Below, one piece after another: positions 26,179-42,705 of a stretch of 64,000 nucleotides of DNA. How positions within the stretch are numbered: the stretch's first letter is position 1; every line of letters begins with the position of its first letter. Position numbers and translations under genes: made by a program. Origin of the DNA: Diadophis punctatus similis (lineage: Eukaryota; Chordata; Lepidosauria; Squamata; Dipsadidae); assembly GCA_023053685.1 (NCBI GenBank), contig JALIGW010000003.1:49488996-49552995 (forward strand), given 5' to 3'. The notes below the pieces were generated by a model. That model was given only the letters and a program-made list of their open reading frames with translations. It did not search any database and was not told where the DNA came from.

Positions 26179-28589
26179 CAAAGTTAAAGGACTTCCGGAA
26201 GACAGTTTTTACACCCAAAGAATGCATACTATGTACACAATCTTCAGAAAGGCCTCTCTTACTAATCTTAACACATAATACTGAGTGTTGATTTGCAAAT
26301 GTATTATTATTATTATTATTATTCATCAATGAAAATTAACTCTTGGAAGAGACAAAAACAAATTAAAAACTATAGACTGATTAACAAGTATTCATGAGAC
26401 TATAGATGGAATCTTACTATGAAACAACATTAACTCATATCATTACAGTGGTTTCTTACAATCCAGAATAAGCTTATTCTTTATAGAAAATACAAAGTAT
26501 GGGAGTTTGACACAATATAGTAGAAATGTAAGTGAATATCCTGTCAGTTTGAAGGCAGATGCTAGTTATGGGAAGAGATGACGTGATAAAATAATCAATA
26601 GATTATAAGAAATGGAAAGAATGAGGATGTAAAATATTTTGTAACTCAGCTCAGCTGGTATAGATAGCTATTTATCACATGTCAACTATGAAGAAATCCA
26701 GGATGTCTAGATCAAGCACATCATCCTGGGGTTTCTTCAGATCATATTGCATTCAGACTTGGATAAATACAAACGAATTTTAGGATTTAAGTGCCTGTGA
26801 TGTAAATTGATCACAGCCATAACGATATATATGGAGAATCTAAGCTGGTCTGAATAGATAAGAAGCTCTGGGATGATATGCAGGCTAATGACAGTTTGAA
26901 CATAAAGTAAAATGTGGCATTTAGATATAAGCAATATCTTAACTGCAGAGACAAGAAAAATATTACTGAGCTTTGAAATTAAGATTTGTCTTCCTAATAA
27001 TATTTTAATAGGATATCTAAATGGTCCAGATATTCAAATTAAAAATATTTCAAATGTACCTTCAGATATAAAATGGAATAATCACAAAGTACCAGATCTA
27101 TTTAGTGCAATATAATAAATTTATTATCTATTTATTCTAAATCCACTGCATAGATTTCACAATGAAAAATATTTAAAAACTAAATTGCTGCATTGTAGTT
27201 ATAATAATACATTATTCTTTAATCTCTCCTTTTATCTGATGCTGATTACCAAATCATAGAGACTTTGTGGCAATATGGAACATATTTCTCACTATAAGGC
27301 ATGAAAATATTACAAGAGATAATAAAATCTGATCTTTTTAGTTTATTGGATGTATATGTATTTGTGAAGTTACCACTCATTATCCATGAAACTGTCGAAG
27401 GAAATATGATAAAGATAAATTATGTTTTAGTTTAATATTCATATTATATCACTGGTTATATCCATTCCATACCAACTTCAGATGTTTTGAGTTATATAGG
27501 CTTTCTGTGAACATCTGTGTAAGAAAATGCAATTTGCTACGGTAGTTCTAACATCTCTTGAACAAATATTCCATACATTTGAACTTATACGCAAATCTGA
27601 TCTTTGCCACTTTTTCTTGTTTTGCACACTGTCCTAGAATTCTGCTTAGATTACAACCTGAACACTGAGATTATTAAATCACAGTTATCACTCATATTCC
27701 AGTGGACAGGCAAGCCCCACCCTTAGGAAACATTTGCTTTTGGGCACCTGAATCCACAGGGCAGTGATAATTCCAGCTCCTTCTTGCTGCCTGGCATTCA
27801 TATCTCATACTATCAGACATCAGTCACACTCTGAGTCAGATTTCCCTATAAAAAGCCTTTTATCTTGTTGATATCACAACCTATGCACACTGAGACTCCT
27901 GGGTTAGCAGGGCTGAAGTTGCAGGATAGTTCAGATGAGGTCTAACAGAAGAAGAAGAAAGGGATGTTGAGTCTGTGCTTAATTTTCAATAAAAGCATAA
28001 TGTAGAGAAAAATGGGGGTTAGGGAAAGGCAAAGCAATGCCTGAAATAATGGTCAGTAGAACTTACTTATCTAATGTTAGTGACAATGAAGTAAAATATC
28101 AGCTAAAACATTCTTCTTCTGGGCCTTTCAAATGTTGGTCTCTAGTTCCTTGAATTCCTAGTCAGTTTGACCAATATTGCCAAACCAGGGAAGGAAATTT
28201 AATGGGAATGTAAACAGGTCTGCCAAAGAAAATAATATAAAGAAAATAAGAACCTACTAGGAAGGTAATGCCACTTCGGTTTTTAAGAAAACAGGGACTA
28301 TCCACGCAGGTATGAGTTTCCCAAATAAGGCCTCCCAGAAACCTACTCAGGAGGCTCTCTATTGTTATTCTCTCTCCTTTCCATTATCCTTTCCTCTATT
28401 GTGGTAGCTGGAGATCCCCTTTTGATTAGCACCCATTGATGGCTTTATCTACCATTAATCTTCTGGTCTCTTTCAAAAGCTATCTTCAATCCTGGCCCAA
28501 GCAACTTCCCTTGAGACAGACAATTCCATATCCTGAATGTGCAGAAGATTATAAAAATCTTACATAGGTTTCTTGAACCACCTGCCAAG
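26179..28589. other. AT-rich, no recognised gene
   Basis: Contains an (ATT)n run at about 26303-26323 and otherwise only short random ORFs. No repeat termini recognised, so distant regulatory DNA cannot be excluded. Confidence 0.45.
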
Positions 28590-28642
28590 TATTGTGTGCA
28601 CTACTTTGAGGTCCTGAAGGAAAGGTGAGATATAAATCTGAC

Positions 28643-28704
<62 letters not shown>
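28590..28704 (+). repeat. Retroposon tail plus (ATC)n microsatellite
   Basis: ctactttgaggtcctgaagg..gtgagatataaatctgac looks like a SINE 3' end, followed by about 19 ATC units from 28646. Confidence 0.6.
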
Positions 28705-28705
<1 letters not shown>

Positions 28706-29334
28706 GTAACATTTTATTCATAACTTCAAGATCTTCATCGTAGCTAGATGGTCCTTTTCAGTCCTTTAACAATAGCAACATCTAATGTATATTACTTTAT
28801 TGTTATTTGCTCTGAACTTTATTAGTCATTTCTATAGAAAGATCTTTTTGGATTCCATCAAAGACCATGTTGGGTTTAATGTCCTAATCATTTGGCACAT
28901 GTAAGATTCCACAAATGAAACAATAATTAGCTAGATGGCTCATACTAATTAGTGCTTTCTTTTTATCAATCTGCCCTCCTTTGTTCATCTTCTGCCTCCA
29001 TATCACAATCATCCTAACATTGCAATCCTATTTATTTACTTAATAAATTTAGGTACCGCCATCTCACTCTCAGAATTCTGTATTTTCAAATAACTGAGCA
29101 AGATGTAGCCTATCTTAACTTGGCACTCTTCAGAGGTATCGGATCAGAGCTCCTATCCTCCCCATTCCCCACTAAATTGGAGGAGATTAAGGTGCATGAT
29201 TACAACTTTAATTTGGGAAATTAAAATTATATGGCTCATATCAAGTTATCAAAACATTTCTGCTCTATTTTTTCTTTTCTGGATCTTACATTTTCTTGTT
29301 TTCTTTGAAATTCAAAGCTTGCAACTCTTTTGAA
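28705..29334. other. No recognised gene
   Basis: AT-rich. The ttatttacttaataaatttaggtaccgcc stretch at about 29030-29060 may be another LINE 3' end. Confidence 0.4.
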
Positions 29335-29430
29335 AACTTAATTTAATTTAATTTAATTTAATTTAATAGACGTTCTTATAGGCCGCCCAATCCCGTGGGA
29401 CTCAGGGCGGCGTACAACAGAATAAGAAGC
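29335..29430 (-). repeat. CR1/L2-type LINE 3' end, strongly truncated
   Basis: A (TTTAA)n tail followed by ataggccgcccaatcccgtg and gactcagggcggcgtacaac, matching 16655-16720. Confidence 0.75.
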
Positions 29431-32400
29431 GTACAATTAACAAATTTTGTTAATTTGTTAATTAAAGATTGCCTCATAATGGATTTTGGAAGCTAATGGT
29501 GTTATGCAATTTTAGCCCTGTTATGTCCAACTAATGTGAAAATGCATTACAGAAAATCAGCACAAGGGGGCACATCAAAAATATTTTGTTAAATTTAGAA
29601 GTAGAGTATCTTCATCATCACTCCAGTGTTAAGATTTTGTATTATAAGCTAAAAGTGCTGCTTCTTAAAATCTAACTTAGAATATAGACCCACTATATTT
29701 ACCCCAGCTAGTACTATATACCATACATAGAATACCAGGCTGTCTTTATATTTGTACAAATAGCTTCATTTCTTTCTATGCACAAATCTAGCTAACAATG
29801 GGTCCTACTAGTATAGGTTGGGCTGGTTTCCTCCCTGTTTCATTCCTTGCCGGCAGTCCAGCAAGTAAAACCACAGATCCCATTTACCCTTTTGTAGGAT
29901 CAAATTATTAAGAGATTCATACTTCCTAGCCTGTTAGAACATCATTGGCTGACTCGCTCAGGGAATTTCTCTTCCCCCCTGCTTCTCTGATCAGCTCTCA
30001 GAACAGGGACAGTAGTTCCAGAGTGACACCAAGTGCCAAAGGCACAATTGTGAAGAACTTATCAGAATGTTCTTGGTAAAGCTTTACTTCCGCTTCACAT
30101 TTTGACTGTACGGAAAGCTACTTTCCTCCCTCTGACACAATGCTATTATCTCAGTAACACTGGTACACTTTCTGAAGCAGCCCCTATTTTGCAGGAGAGG
30201 TAAAAGTGCAAGATCCCCAAGTGATAGCAATTTCCAGCAGGCTAAGCTTAGGGTCTACCTGCAAAAGTGCAAAGCATCATTTCTCAACCTCAGCAACATT
30301 AAGACGTGTGACCTGTAGCTCCCAGAATTGCTGGGGGCTGAAAAACACGGCTTTAGAGGCTTTCTTTAAATTTCAGCACCAGCAAATGTGATTAGAAACC
30401 CCCTCAGTTGTTACTGCCTTGGCTTGGAGAAGACTTCCTGAAGATTGCTGGACTTAGCTCACACAGCATCTGGCTAAGATATTCCTTTTCCTCTGTAAGT
30501 CTTACCATCACGGTTTTGAATTTTGAAATTGAAAGTACCTATGCTAGGTTTGGTATGATAATTTTTACACAGTTTGTTTTTCTTTTCCCTGTGCCATTTA
30601 TGTTGCATTTCCACTTTATTGCTTTTGTTAATTTTATTGGTATGTACATGTATTTGCTATTTACGGACAATATTGGGCAGATGGAACATAATCATTTTGC
30701 CTTAAAGGGTAAAAAGCATTGTTATAGCCCTCTTCTCCCTCATTAGGATACTGATGTCAAGTATTATCTGAACAGAACAACAGACAACCAAAGGTCTAAG
30801 TGGCAGTTGTGAAATGTAGGCTGAAACATCCTGTTCCACTTCTCAGAAAGATTCAAATCAATCTTACACTGCAGATTTTTATTCCAAGACGATGAAGAAG
30901 GCAAACTCTGGATCCAGCTTTTCCAGCATTACAGGATGTTTGGAGTAGCTTAGGAACACAATTTTACCAAAGCCAGTTACTCATACACACGCAAAGCTCA
31001 TCTAGTATAGCTTTCTCAATTCACCAGACATTCACTTCATTCATGTTCTCACCCATTTACAAACAAAGGCTTTTCTGAACAAAACCCTGGAAAAATAATC
31101 CAGAACCTTGGTCTGGTTTTTTATCAAGAATTCTATAAAATCATTTCAGTTTTATCCAGTTTTGCTGCATGTTTGTTAAGATTCTATCATAGGAGGAAGT
31201 GATTTCCACCCTGAACCAAATGTATGTATCTCCCCCCCCAAGTATAAAATTAAGAGTACACATAGAAATAAAACTACTGTAGCTTGTTGAAGCCAAATGA
31301 TGCATTAGTGGGTTAACCATATCCAAAACTCATGTCTATACTAGATTTAATGAGTCATAGAAATAAATTCCAGCATGAGAAATAAAATGCTTTTATATTG
31401 TCAGCTTGTGTTGAATCTTTTTTCTGTGAAAACAAATATTTGAAGGTTATGTTCATTTCCAGAAGGGAAAATATGTTAATTTCGCTGTAGTGGACTGAAC
31501 TTCATGAAAGTTTATATTGCTGCTGCCTTTGTATACCTTTGTGTAAGATATGTTGCTTGATATATACATACTGCACTCAACACAACAAATGAAACTTGCC
31601 CGTGTCACTTAACACTTTACCAGCCCAATGCCCAAACTCTACAAAATAGTTGCCTCAATTTCATTTCTATCTAGGGGTTCAGAATTGCTTCAAGGTTTCT
31701 GTACTACTGTGGCCAATAATGCAGAAACGCCTCCCTTCTGCATTCGCCTAAGAAATAAACAACAGAAAAGAATGTTTCTCCAGCCGAATTATGAAGTAGA
31801 CGATTGTGGCTTGCAATTCTTGCATGTGGCTGAAACTTCTCCAGCCCTCAATTCTAGCCACAGCTTACATAGTTTGGGATAATCGGTTTTGCCAGTGCAG
31901 GTAATGCCACATCAAGTCTACACAAGTCTGGCTCCTAAAATGAAGTACATAAGTGGCTGTGGGAGGGAGAGAAGATGGAGAAAGACCTGCTAAAAGCTTA
32001 GTCACCCCATGTTAATTTAAAAGGAAGCCTCAGTACTTAGTGAGGAGTGAAACGACCAGTAGATCCAGTGCAGGAACTCAACTGAGCCAGAGGGACGGGC
32101 AGTGCCCAGCTTCAAAAAATGAACACGCTGACAAACTTGGGATCATTTTAAACTGAGAATCTAAAAGTCCTTTCTATAGCCAGAATCACAGTATTGCCTC
32201 CTGAATTTGACTTACTTAAGCCACATAAGGAAAAGAGAAAAGGTTTTTTTTTTAAAAAAATATAAAACTGTCTCCCGAAGAGGTGTAGTTACTGAAAAAT
32301 GGCAAATGATAAGATTCCTTTATATTGTAAAATGAGATCTGGCAATGTATATCTCCAATTTAAGAATTTTGTAAAAGTTCTAAAATAGTTTTCTTCAACC

Positions 32401-32992
32401 TGATTTACTAGAAGCATTGCTGCTATTACCAGTATATTGAACTTTGTAACTAGATTGCTTTTTATGTATTTTAAAAATAGCATTACATTTAGATCTTAAA
32501 TATGAAAGCTGCCTTTGCCCTCAAAGATGGTGCTTAGACATCTCTTAAACAAATAATGTCACTATTCTTATTTAAAGACCTTCTTTCCAATCACATCAGA
32601 AACAAAGTGGTTGCTTTTTATTATATTTTATTTATTTTATATTGGATCAACAATATTTCTAGGTATGCATATACATAAAGCTAACATTCCGCATGGGAGT
32701 TGATAATTCACAAACTGTACAGACAGGTGCAGTGCACATACCAGAGCTGAGGTCATTTATTAAATGGACCTGAGCTATTAAAAAAACAAAACATATTCAT
32801 TTACAGCATTTTAAAAAAGAATTACAACTTTTTTTTTGGCATAAGCTACATATTAAGAGGTCTTTTCTTCCCCTCCAAAAAGAACATTTCAAGTATAGCA
32901 GAAATGGACAAAAATGCCCTCTATAAAAATAAAATCCAAAAGCCATTTAGAAAAAAAATGCAGCTGCAGCAGTACCTGGCTTGAAGATGATC
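29431..32992. other. Mostly unrecognised DNA downstream of KLF
   Basis: AT-rich. At about 30276-30350 lies half of a palindromic MITE (tttctcaacctcagcaac..gctcccagaattgctggggg). No other element or gene was seen. Confidence 0.45.
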
Positions 32993-33000
32993 CTTTAGAG

Positions 33001-33113
33001 CAGGGGTGTCAAACTGGCGGCCTGCGGGCCGGATGCGTCACACGCAGGCCACACCCACCCCAGCTCCGCAAATGGGAAAAACGTCACATGATGGGGCGAG
33101 TTTGACACCTGTG
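33001..33113. mobile_element. hAT-type MITE, family CAGGGGTGTCAAACT (copy 1)
   Basis: 113 bp with ends CAGGGGTGTCAAACT and AGTTTGACACCTGTG. The 8 bp duplication ctttagag lies at 32993-33000 and 33114-33121. Confidence 0.9.
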
Positions 33114-33121
33114 CTTTAGAG

Positions 33122-35146
33122 GATATCACCAACGACACAGATAAAAGTCAGGAGAAAGACCCTATGTCTCAGTCCGCTTGTTAGATGGTCTGGGCTATAG
33201 GAGTTTCGAAGCAACATATAGAGCAATATGGGTTCCCTGCTTACAGACAAAAGTATCCTTAAGGGTCTATCATTTAACACTCAGAGGGTGTAATGAACCA
33301 CCCCCACCAGAGATCAGGTCCATAAAATAGTAATTTAATGGTTCAACCGGCATCTAAAGTTATTGATGGTTTAAAAACAATGGCCTATTAATCATTAGCC
33401 TTCTTGAACGGTAGTACTTTAAAGGCATCTTTCTTTGTGCAAATGAATATAGAGTTCAGAAAATGCCATAGATTCATGTGCTTTCAGTACTGAGAGATGG
33501 AGTGGCATCACCAGTAAAATTCATTAATTAATATGCATTAAAAGAGAGTTAAGTTTACACAGTTGTTAAAAAGCAATACAAATGGCTTTTTCCATACATG
33601 ATTGAATCCTATACAACACGTTGAGGTATTATAATTAATATATATAACCATATTTTAGTTGTAACCCTATGCACACTTATCTGGGAATAAGATACAGGAC
33701 AAACATATTTATTTTTGATTCAATATAACTAGGCTTGCATTGTTAATCATAATTGCGGTACTATGTATATTTATTTGAAAATGTATTTGTTCTTGGCTGG
33801 TTTGAAACATGCTAAGGCATAAACCATAGTTATAAATAATGTCTACATTTATATAACATGCTAATCCGATATCAGCAAGCCACTTTATGGCTTGTTGTGA
33901 TATGCAAACCAAGTGGTGATTAGCTGTTACACACAAGCATGCATAGGTGTGCAACTTACAGTAGCTTTCATTGGTTAATAGCACTGAAATAGTAGTTTAT
34001 TTCTATTTACTCTCATAAGGCATTTTTTTCAAGGCTCTGTTTATAACCAAGTGGTTTTACCACATTCGGAATTGTGAATCAAGGCAATTTTTGGTCCTGC
34101 TCTTTGGCAACATCCCTGAGCAAGAAAAAGACGGGAAGCTGAAGTGTATGGGTTTGTAGCTTTACTTCTTGAGCACAGAACTTTGCTGCAAAACATTTGT
34201 TCCTAAACACTATTGCTTGCACAACCTACCAACACAACTCTTGTCTTTGTTCAGAGTATATATTATTTTACAACCTATTCCGGAAGTGGCCATTTTAGTT
34301 TCTTCAGTTGGATAATCCCAAAACATGCACTGCTGTCAGCTGGAGACTTATTGGTGGATGTTACTTGCTTTAAGAAGGGTTACATCATCACAGGTTGTTT
34401 ATTGGTCTGAATAGATTGACCATACTGGAAACTTTACAGCTGAAACAAAATGTCATTAAAAGAAATTTAATACCAAAAAAGCTAATACTAAAAGGTTGGC
34501 AAAAAAAAAAGAACATTACTTTTAAGAGGTCAAGAAAGCTTAAATATTTGCCTTTAATCCATAATTGTACATATTATAAATCAATATGGATGGTTATGTG
34601 TGGACTTTCATTTATTTTGTACTACCCGTTTGAAGAACAAAAAGGGATTCGTATTTCCACCCACTTTAATTTTTCCCCATTTCAAGGTCTACTTTAGAAA
34701 GTAGTTTTATAAAACAGAGCCTTTTAACATGACAAGGAAAAAAAAATACCATTGTGTAATAAAACAAACAATAATTAAAATTGTATGAACAGCTTGAGAC
34801 AATCAAGATGGGATCTGCATTATGCTGTACATTGAGGGTTTGGGGATAATTCTGCCACAGTTACACTGCTCACACCAAACCTCCAGGACAATTTTTCTTA
34901 AACTACAGTCCCTAAAGCAGGCAGATTTATGTAACTATTCACTTTTAAATACATACTTTTTCCATAAGAATAGAGTTCCTCTTTAAATATTAAAATGTTT
35001 CAATAATATATACATAAATTAGCTAGTCCAATAAGAAAATATTCCATCCCTTCATAAATAGAGTCCTCAGTCTCTTGCATTCCCCCCTCCCCTCTTCTTC
35101 AGCCCTACCATAGTCCACCCCACTGCCCCAAGGAGCCAGCCATGCT
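33122..35146 (-). other. Region 3' of the KLF stop codon, probable 3' UTR and downstream DNA
   Basis: AT-rich sequence without recognisable repeats between the KLF stop and the hAT copy at 33001-33113. A minus-strand AATAAA (plus TTTATT at 34611-34616) lies about 535 nt after the stop and is a possible polyadenylation signal, but several others exist and none can be chosen without transcript data. Confidence 0.4.
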
Positions 35147-38632
<3,486 letters not shown>

Positions 38633-38900
38633 CTTGCGCGGTCGCTCGAGCTGGGAAGAGCTCGGTAACTGCCTTCGATCCGGCAGCTCCGCTCCAGGCA
38701 CTGATCGAGCGCTGAACTCTTTCCCAAAGCGGAAAAAAAACCCCCAAACTCAAAACTTTCTGGACGAGTTCAGCTTGTGAAACAGCTGAGCCTGTTGTAA
38801 TTGGTCGAGGGTTTGATTAATATTCATGACAAGCCGCTTTGGATTTGATTTCGCAAGGAGAGGCCACGCCCACTAGAAAAGGCTTAGTTGAAAACACGAC
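38633..38900 (-). promoter_or_regulatory. Putative KLF promoter and 5' UTR
   Basis: Directly upstream of the KLF start. On the minus strand it contains a CCAAT box (plus ATTGG at 38800-38804) and the box GTGGGCGTGG (plus 38864-38873). The latter fits the KLF/Sp GC/CACCC consensus, so auto- or cross-regulation by KLFs is possible. No clear TATA box was seen. The start of transcription is unknown. Confidence 0.5.
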
Positions 38901-39838
38901 GATTGCTGCCAAGAGAGTGAACAAGTGGAACGGCCCGGATGCAGAACCGTCCCCAGAATGGTCCTCCAGAGTGCTGAAGTGTCAGTAATACAACTACTTC
39001 GCCGTAAACCTTTGAAAGCGGCAGCCTCCCCGCTGGGTTGTAAAGGCAAAGCAGCCCTACTATCCCCCCCCCCCCCCGCGGCCTTCCAGATCCCTGGCAC
39101 TCTTCCAGACTAGCAAAGCAGGGAGGACCGGAGGGGATGGAGTGAGCAGACCAATATTTCTAGAGGGCACTAGGTTGGGGAAGGTAGTCCTGTGGTGTCT
39201 GACCATACATGGGAAGGTTCAGATTATATTCCCCATTCTATGAGGAAGCTACTCCAGGCTCTGTTACTCTCAGCCTAAGTTACCTTACAGGATTCTTGCA
39301 AGGATAAAATAGGTGTGTAGGAGAGGATCACGTGCTTTGAGTAGTGTAGCTGGGAGTTTAGGATACATAAGGGAAGCTACAACTCTTTTTAGAGAGTCAC
39401 AGCGTGAATTCTGATCTTAGCTCAAGACGCTCTCAAGTCAGTTTGCCCCTTCTTTGCCGTGACTGCAGTCTGAGACTTGCAGATGACCAATTTACACTTG
39501 GTTATTGATCAGTCAATACTTGGATTAGCAATTATAATACTTTTAAAACTTATGAGAGCAGGTCACTCTATTATGTGGAGCGCCCTCTCCACATTACAAG
39601 GAAATGTGCTTGGGGTCCTATTTCACTGCAATAAACCAAGATTTAGATAACAGTTTTGTATAGTAGATGCCGGGGGGGGGGGGGGGGAATAGATGAAATG
39701 GCCAGAAGCAAATATCTTGGTATTAAAAAGAAATGTCAAAGTAACGAAAATGACTGTTCTGCACTTTTTGGTGTGGAGATTATGCAAAGCTGTCAGAGAA
39801 TATAATATATGGATTTTAAGGCAGGCATTGAAAGGAGA
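38901..39838. other. KLF upstream region without recognised gene
   Basis: Contains a poly-C run (about 39065-39078), a possible decayed SINE (about 39255-39360) and a poly-G run near 39671-39687. Confidence 0.45.
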
Positions 39839-39846
39839 GATTAGAC

Positions 39847-40272
39847 CAGTGATGGCGAACCTATGGCATGGGTGCCACAGGTGGCACGCGGAGCCATATC
39901 TGCCGGCACGCGAGCCATTGCCCTAGCTCAGCTCCAGCCCGCATGTGTGTGCCCGCCAGCTGATTTTTGGCTCGCGTGGAGGCTCTGGGAGGGCGATTTC
40001 GGCCTCCGGAGGGCCTCCGGGGTGGCGGGGGGAGCATTTTCGCCCTCCCCAAACTCCAAGAAAGCCTCTGGAGCCTGGGGAGGGCGAAAAACGGGCCTAC
40101 CGGGACCACTGGAAGTCGGGATATGGGGGAGTGGGGAGGGTCGTGCACGCATGCGCAGGGGGGGTGGGGCGAGTGGGGGACTTTGAATTAAGGGTGTGGG
40201 CACGCATGCGTGTCTGATAGCACGTGCGTGCACTATTTTGGCACCCAAGGAAAAAAAGGTTTGCCATCACTG
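39847..40272. mobile_element. hAT-type MITE, family CAGTGATGGCGAACC (copy 2)
   Basis: 426 bp with CAGTGATGGCGAACC...GGTTTGCCATCACTG ends and the 8 bp duplication gattagac at 39839-39846 and 40273-40280. Confidence 0.92.
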
Positions 40273-40280
40273 GATTAGAC

Positions 40281-40549
40281 TATGCGCTTGTTTTGGCTGC
40301 GTCTCTGAGTTAGGTTGCTCATCCCTTGTCATCTATGAAATGCAAGTTAGGAAACTTTGGCCCTGCAAATGTTATTGAACAACAAAGTTCAGCATTCCTT
40401 ACTGCTAGCCATATTGACTGAGACTTCTGGGTATTAATATTCAGTCATACCTGAAGGGTAACTTCCCTGAAGTGCCATGCTCATTGGTTATTATAATGGT
40501 AATATTAATACTGACACCAGTTGCAATTTAGATCTACTGCAATCCAAAC
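40281..40549. other. No recognised feature
   Basis: Unique-looking sequence between two transposons. Confidence 0.45.
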
Positions 40550-40636
40550 CAGTGTTTCTCACCATTGGCAGCTTAAAAAAAAAAAGAACTTCAACTCTCA
40601 GAATTCTTTACCCCCAGCTAAAGATGAGAAACACTT
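40550..40636. mobile_element. Degenerate palindromic MITE (CAGTGTTTCTCA termini)
   Basis: Ends cagtgtttctca and tgagaaacact with ttcaactctcagaattc inside. Flanks atccaaac and atccagaa look like a decayed 8 bp duplication. Confidence 0.6.
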
Positions 40637-41079
40637 ATCCAGAAGATATCCTGGCAGAAACTTTTCGAAATAGATACTTCTATATTAACAAAACTGACCA
40701 TGAAAAAACCCCAACCATTTCATTAAAGTGATTTCCATTATTGAACTATTTAATCTTCCCACTATTTAAAGAAGTTTAAGCAAGAATTTACTTAATGTAA
40801 CATACTGACTGCTTTTATAAGTTTTTTAAAATCCTGTTTGATCCCATTTGTTTTGAGTATAGCATATCTTAGATTTTAAGAAAGAGTATTGACCGATTTT
40901 TTTTTACACTTTCCTGTTCAAGATTCTACATTTAGCCTTTCTCAACACAGTATCCTTCAAATGTACTGAGTCATGATCCTATTAGGTGCTCCCTCGTGTA
41001 TGATCACAACTGGTTAAGGGTGGTGATGTGAGTTGTAATCCAAAACATCCAGAAAGCCACTGGTTGAGTAATTAAACAG

Positions 41080-42272
41080 TATAAATATAAAAATTAATAT
41101 GAAATGTTCTGGGCAGCATCATGATGAGGCGCTGTTCTGGGAGGCATCTGGCTCCATTCTTCCCTCTGGGTCAGGGACCTTTCTCTTGACTTCAGGAGGC
41201 TCCATGAAAGGATCGCTTTGGGGTCACCTGGGTGGGTTTGTTCAAAATACATGTGTCTCTGTGAAATGATATTGTGATGTACCTGAACAGCCCTATCTTT
41301 TCCATTTGAATTTAGAAGGCTCCATGAAAGGATCTCTTTGCATCACCTTCTTGTTTTTATTCAGACACAATGGGCTTATTTTCAGACATGCCAGGGAGTC
41401 ATCACTAGGGAATCGAGACTCGGGTGATCCCATGACTTGGCCTGTCGGTCTGATGATGCAACCTTCAGGCCTTATTTTCAACTGAGCCAGGTTTTGATCC
41501 AAGGCCTCCTTGAAGCCATGGACTTTAACCTCCTGTGTCTGCTGAACTTGATGAGGGGATGCTGCACAGTCTCTGAAGAGAGAGGAGATTCCATAGTTTC
41601 TGGAAATATCAAAGCCCCCAAAAGCAGCTTGAAAATCGCTCACCGGCAGTGAGCGATTAGTCCACCGAAGATTAACACTCTGCATGGATCTCTGTTGGTA
41701 ACATTTGCACCAATGGTCTACTCTGAAGGACTAATGCAGGCTAGTATTGCAGCATTTCTTTCTTAGTAACAGACACAACATAACACAATCAATTGGTGTG
41801 ATGATGCTAATCTCTCAGGACCTCCACATAATATAAAGTTACACCCATCAGATTTTAGCTTATCTAGCAGCTATATTCTATTTCTTTTTTTGCATCTGTC
41901 CAATGATAATTTCACTTCATTTGTAACCTGTATTTTGGAGGGTGCAGAGTACCTGTTAAATAGTTGAATGGAGTAGTTTGTAGAACAATTTGTGACTACT
42001 GGTAGTGTTTACTTTGAGCAAGAGGATTACCACAGCCTGAGGAAATTAGAGTGGTCGTATCCTTTGGTACAGAAATTGAATTGCAATATTAACTGCTCTA
42101 CTAAAATTGGAGAATGGAGTTAATAAGAAATCTTACTATTAATGTAACTTTCCCTTTAGGGTTGGTGACCCTTTTCCTGGTTCTGAAGATTCAGGGCAGC
42201 TCCCTCAAGCAGAGTAAATATTAGAAAGTTTGGACTGCAGTAAAGTATTGGAGGAGAGAACAGAGCTTGCCA
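41080..42272 (-). repeat. Copy B of the unidentified ~1.1 kb repeat
   Basis: Closely similar along its length to 4556-5625. It differs by a 120 bp tandem duplication whose 24 bp start (aggctccatgaaaggatc..) occurs at 41197-41220 and 41317-41340. It holds the longest intact coding stretch of the pair (41685-41293, minus). Confidence 0.75.
41293..41685 (-). pseudogene. Unknown 130-codon ORF in repeat copy B
   Basis: Reads through SLPVSDFQAAFGGFDISRN, EALDQNLAQLKIRPEGC and ESRFPSDDSLACLKISPL without a stop, whereas copy A is frameshifted. I recognise no domain. It ends early where the 120 bp tandem duplication starts. It may be a retroposed gene fragment or the ORF of an unknown element. Confidence 0.4.
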
Positions 42273-42454
42273 TTACTCTCAATCTTTTCCAACTCCAGAA
42301 AGATGTCTGAGGTAATGTAGAGTGCGCTAATTGGTAAGAAAAATGATATTCCACAAATTTTAATTAGGTTCCATGAGAGAAAGGCAAGTTAAGATCTATT
42401 CCTGGATTGCAAAACTTAATAAAACTTCAAGGTTAAGAGGCAGGATGTTGCATT

Positions 42455-42705
42455 TTAAACATTTATTTATTTACTTATTTATATCCCGCCTTTATTATTT
42501 TTATAAACAACTCAAGGCGGCAAATATATCCAACACACCTTCCTCCTCCTGTTTTCCCCAAAACAACAACCATGTGAAGTGAGTTGGGCCGATAGAGTGT
42601 AAGTGGCCCAAAGTCACTCAGCTGGCTTTCATATAGTTAAGGTGAGAACTGAATTCAAGTTCTCCTGCTGTCTAGACTGGTGTTTTAACCACCAGGCCAA
42701 TTATT
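42455..42705 (-). repeat. Type A tRNA-SINE
   Basis: The reverse complement shows ggcctggtggttaaaacacc, gaattcagttctcacctt, gtgactttgggccact and the tail cgccttgagttgtttataaa, ending in (AAAT)n. Confidence 0.75.

Noticed and set aside
28646..28704. ATC repeat as a CRISPR-like or coding poly-amino-acid tract
   Set aside because: A simple trinucleotide microsatellite at a retroposon tail in vertebrate DNA.
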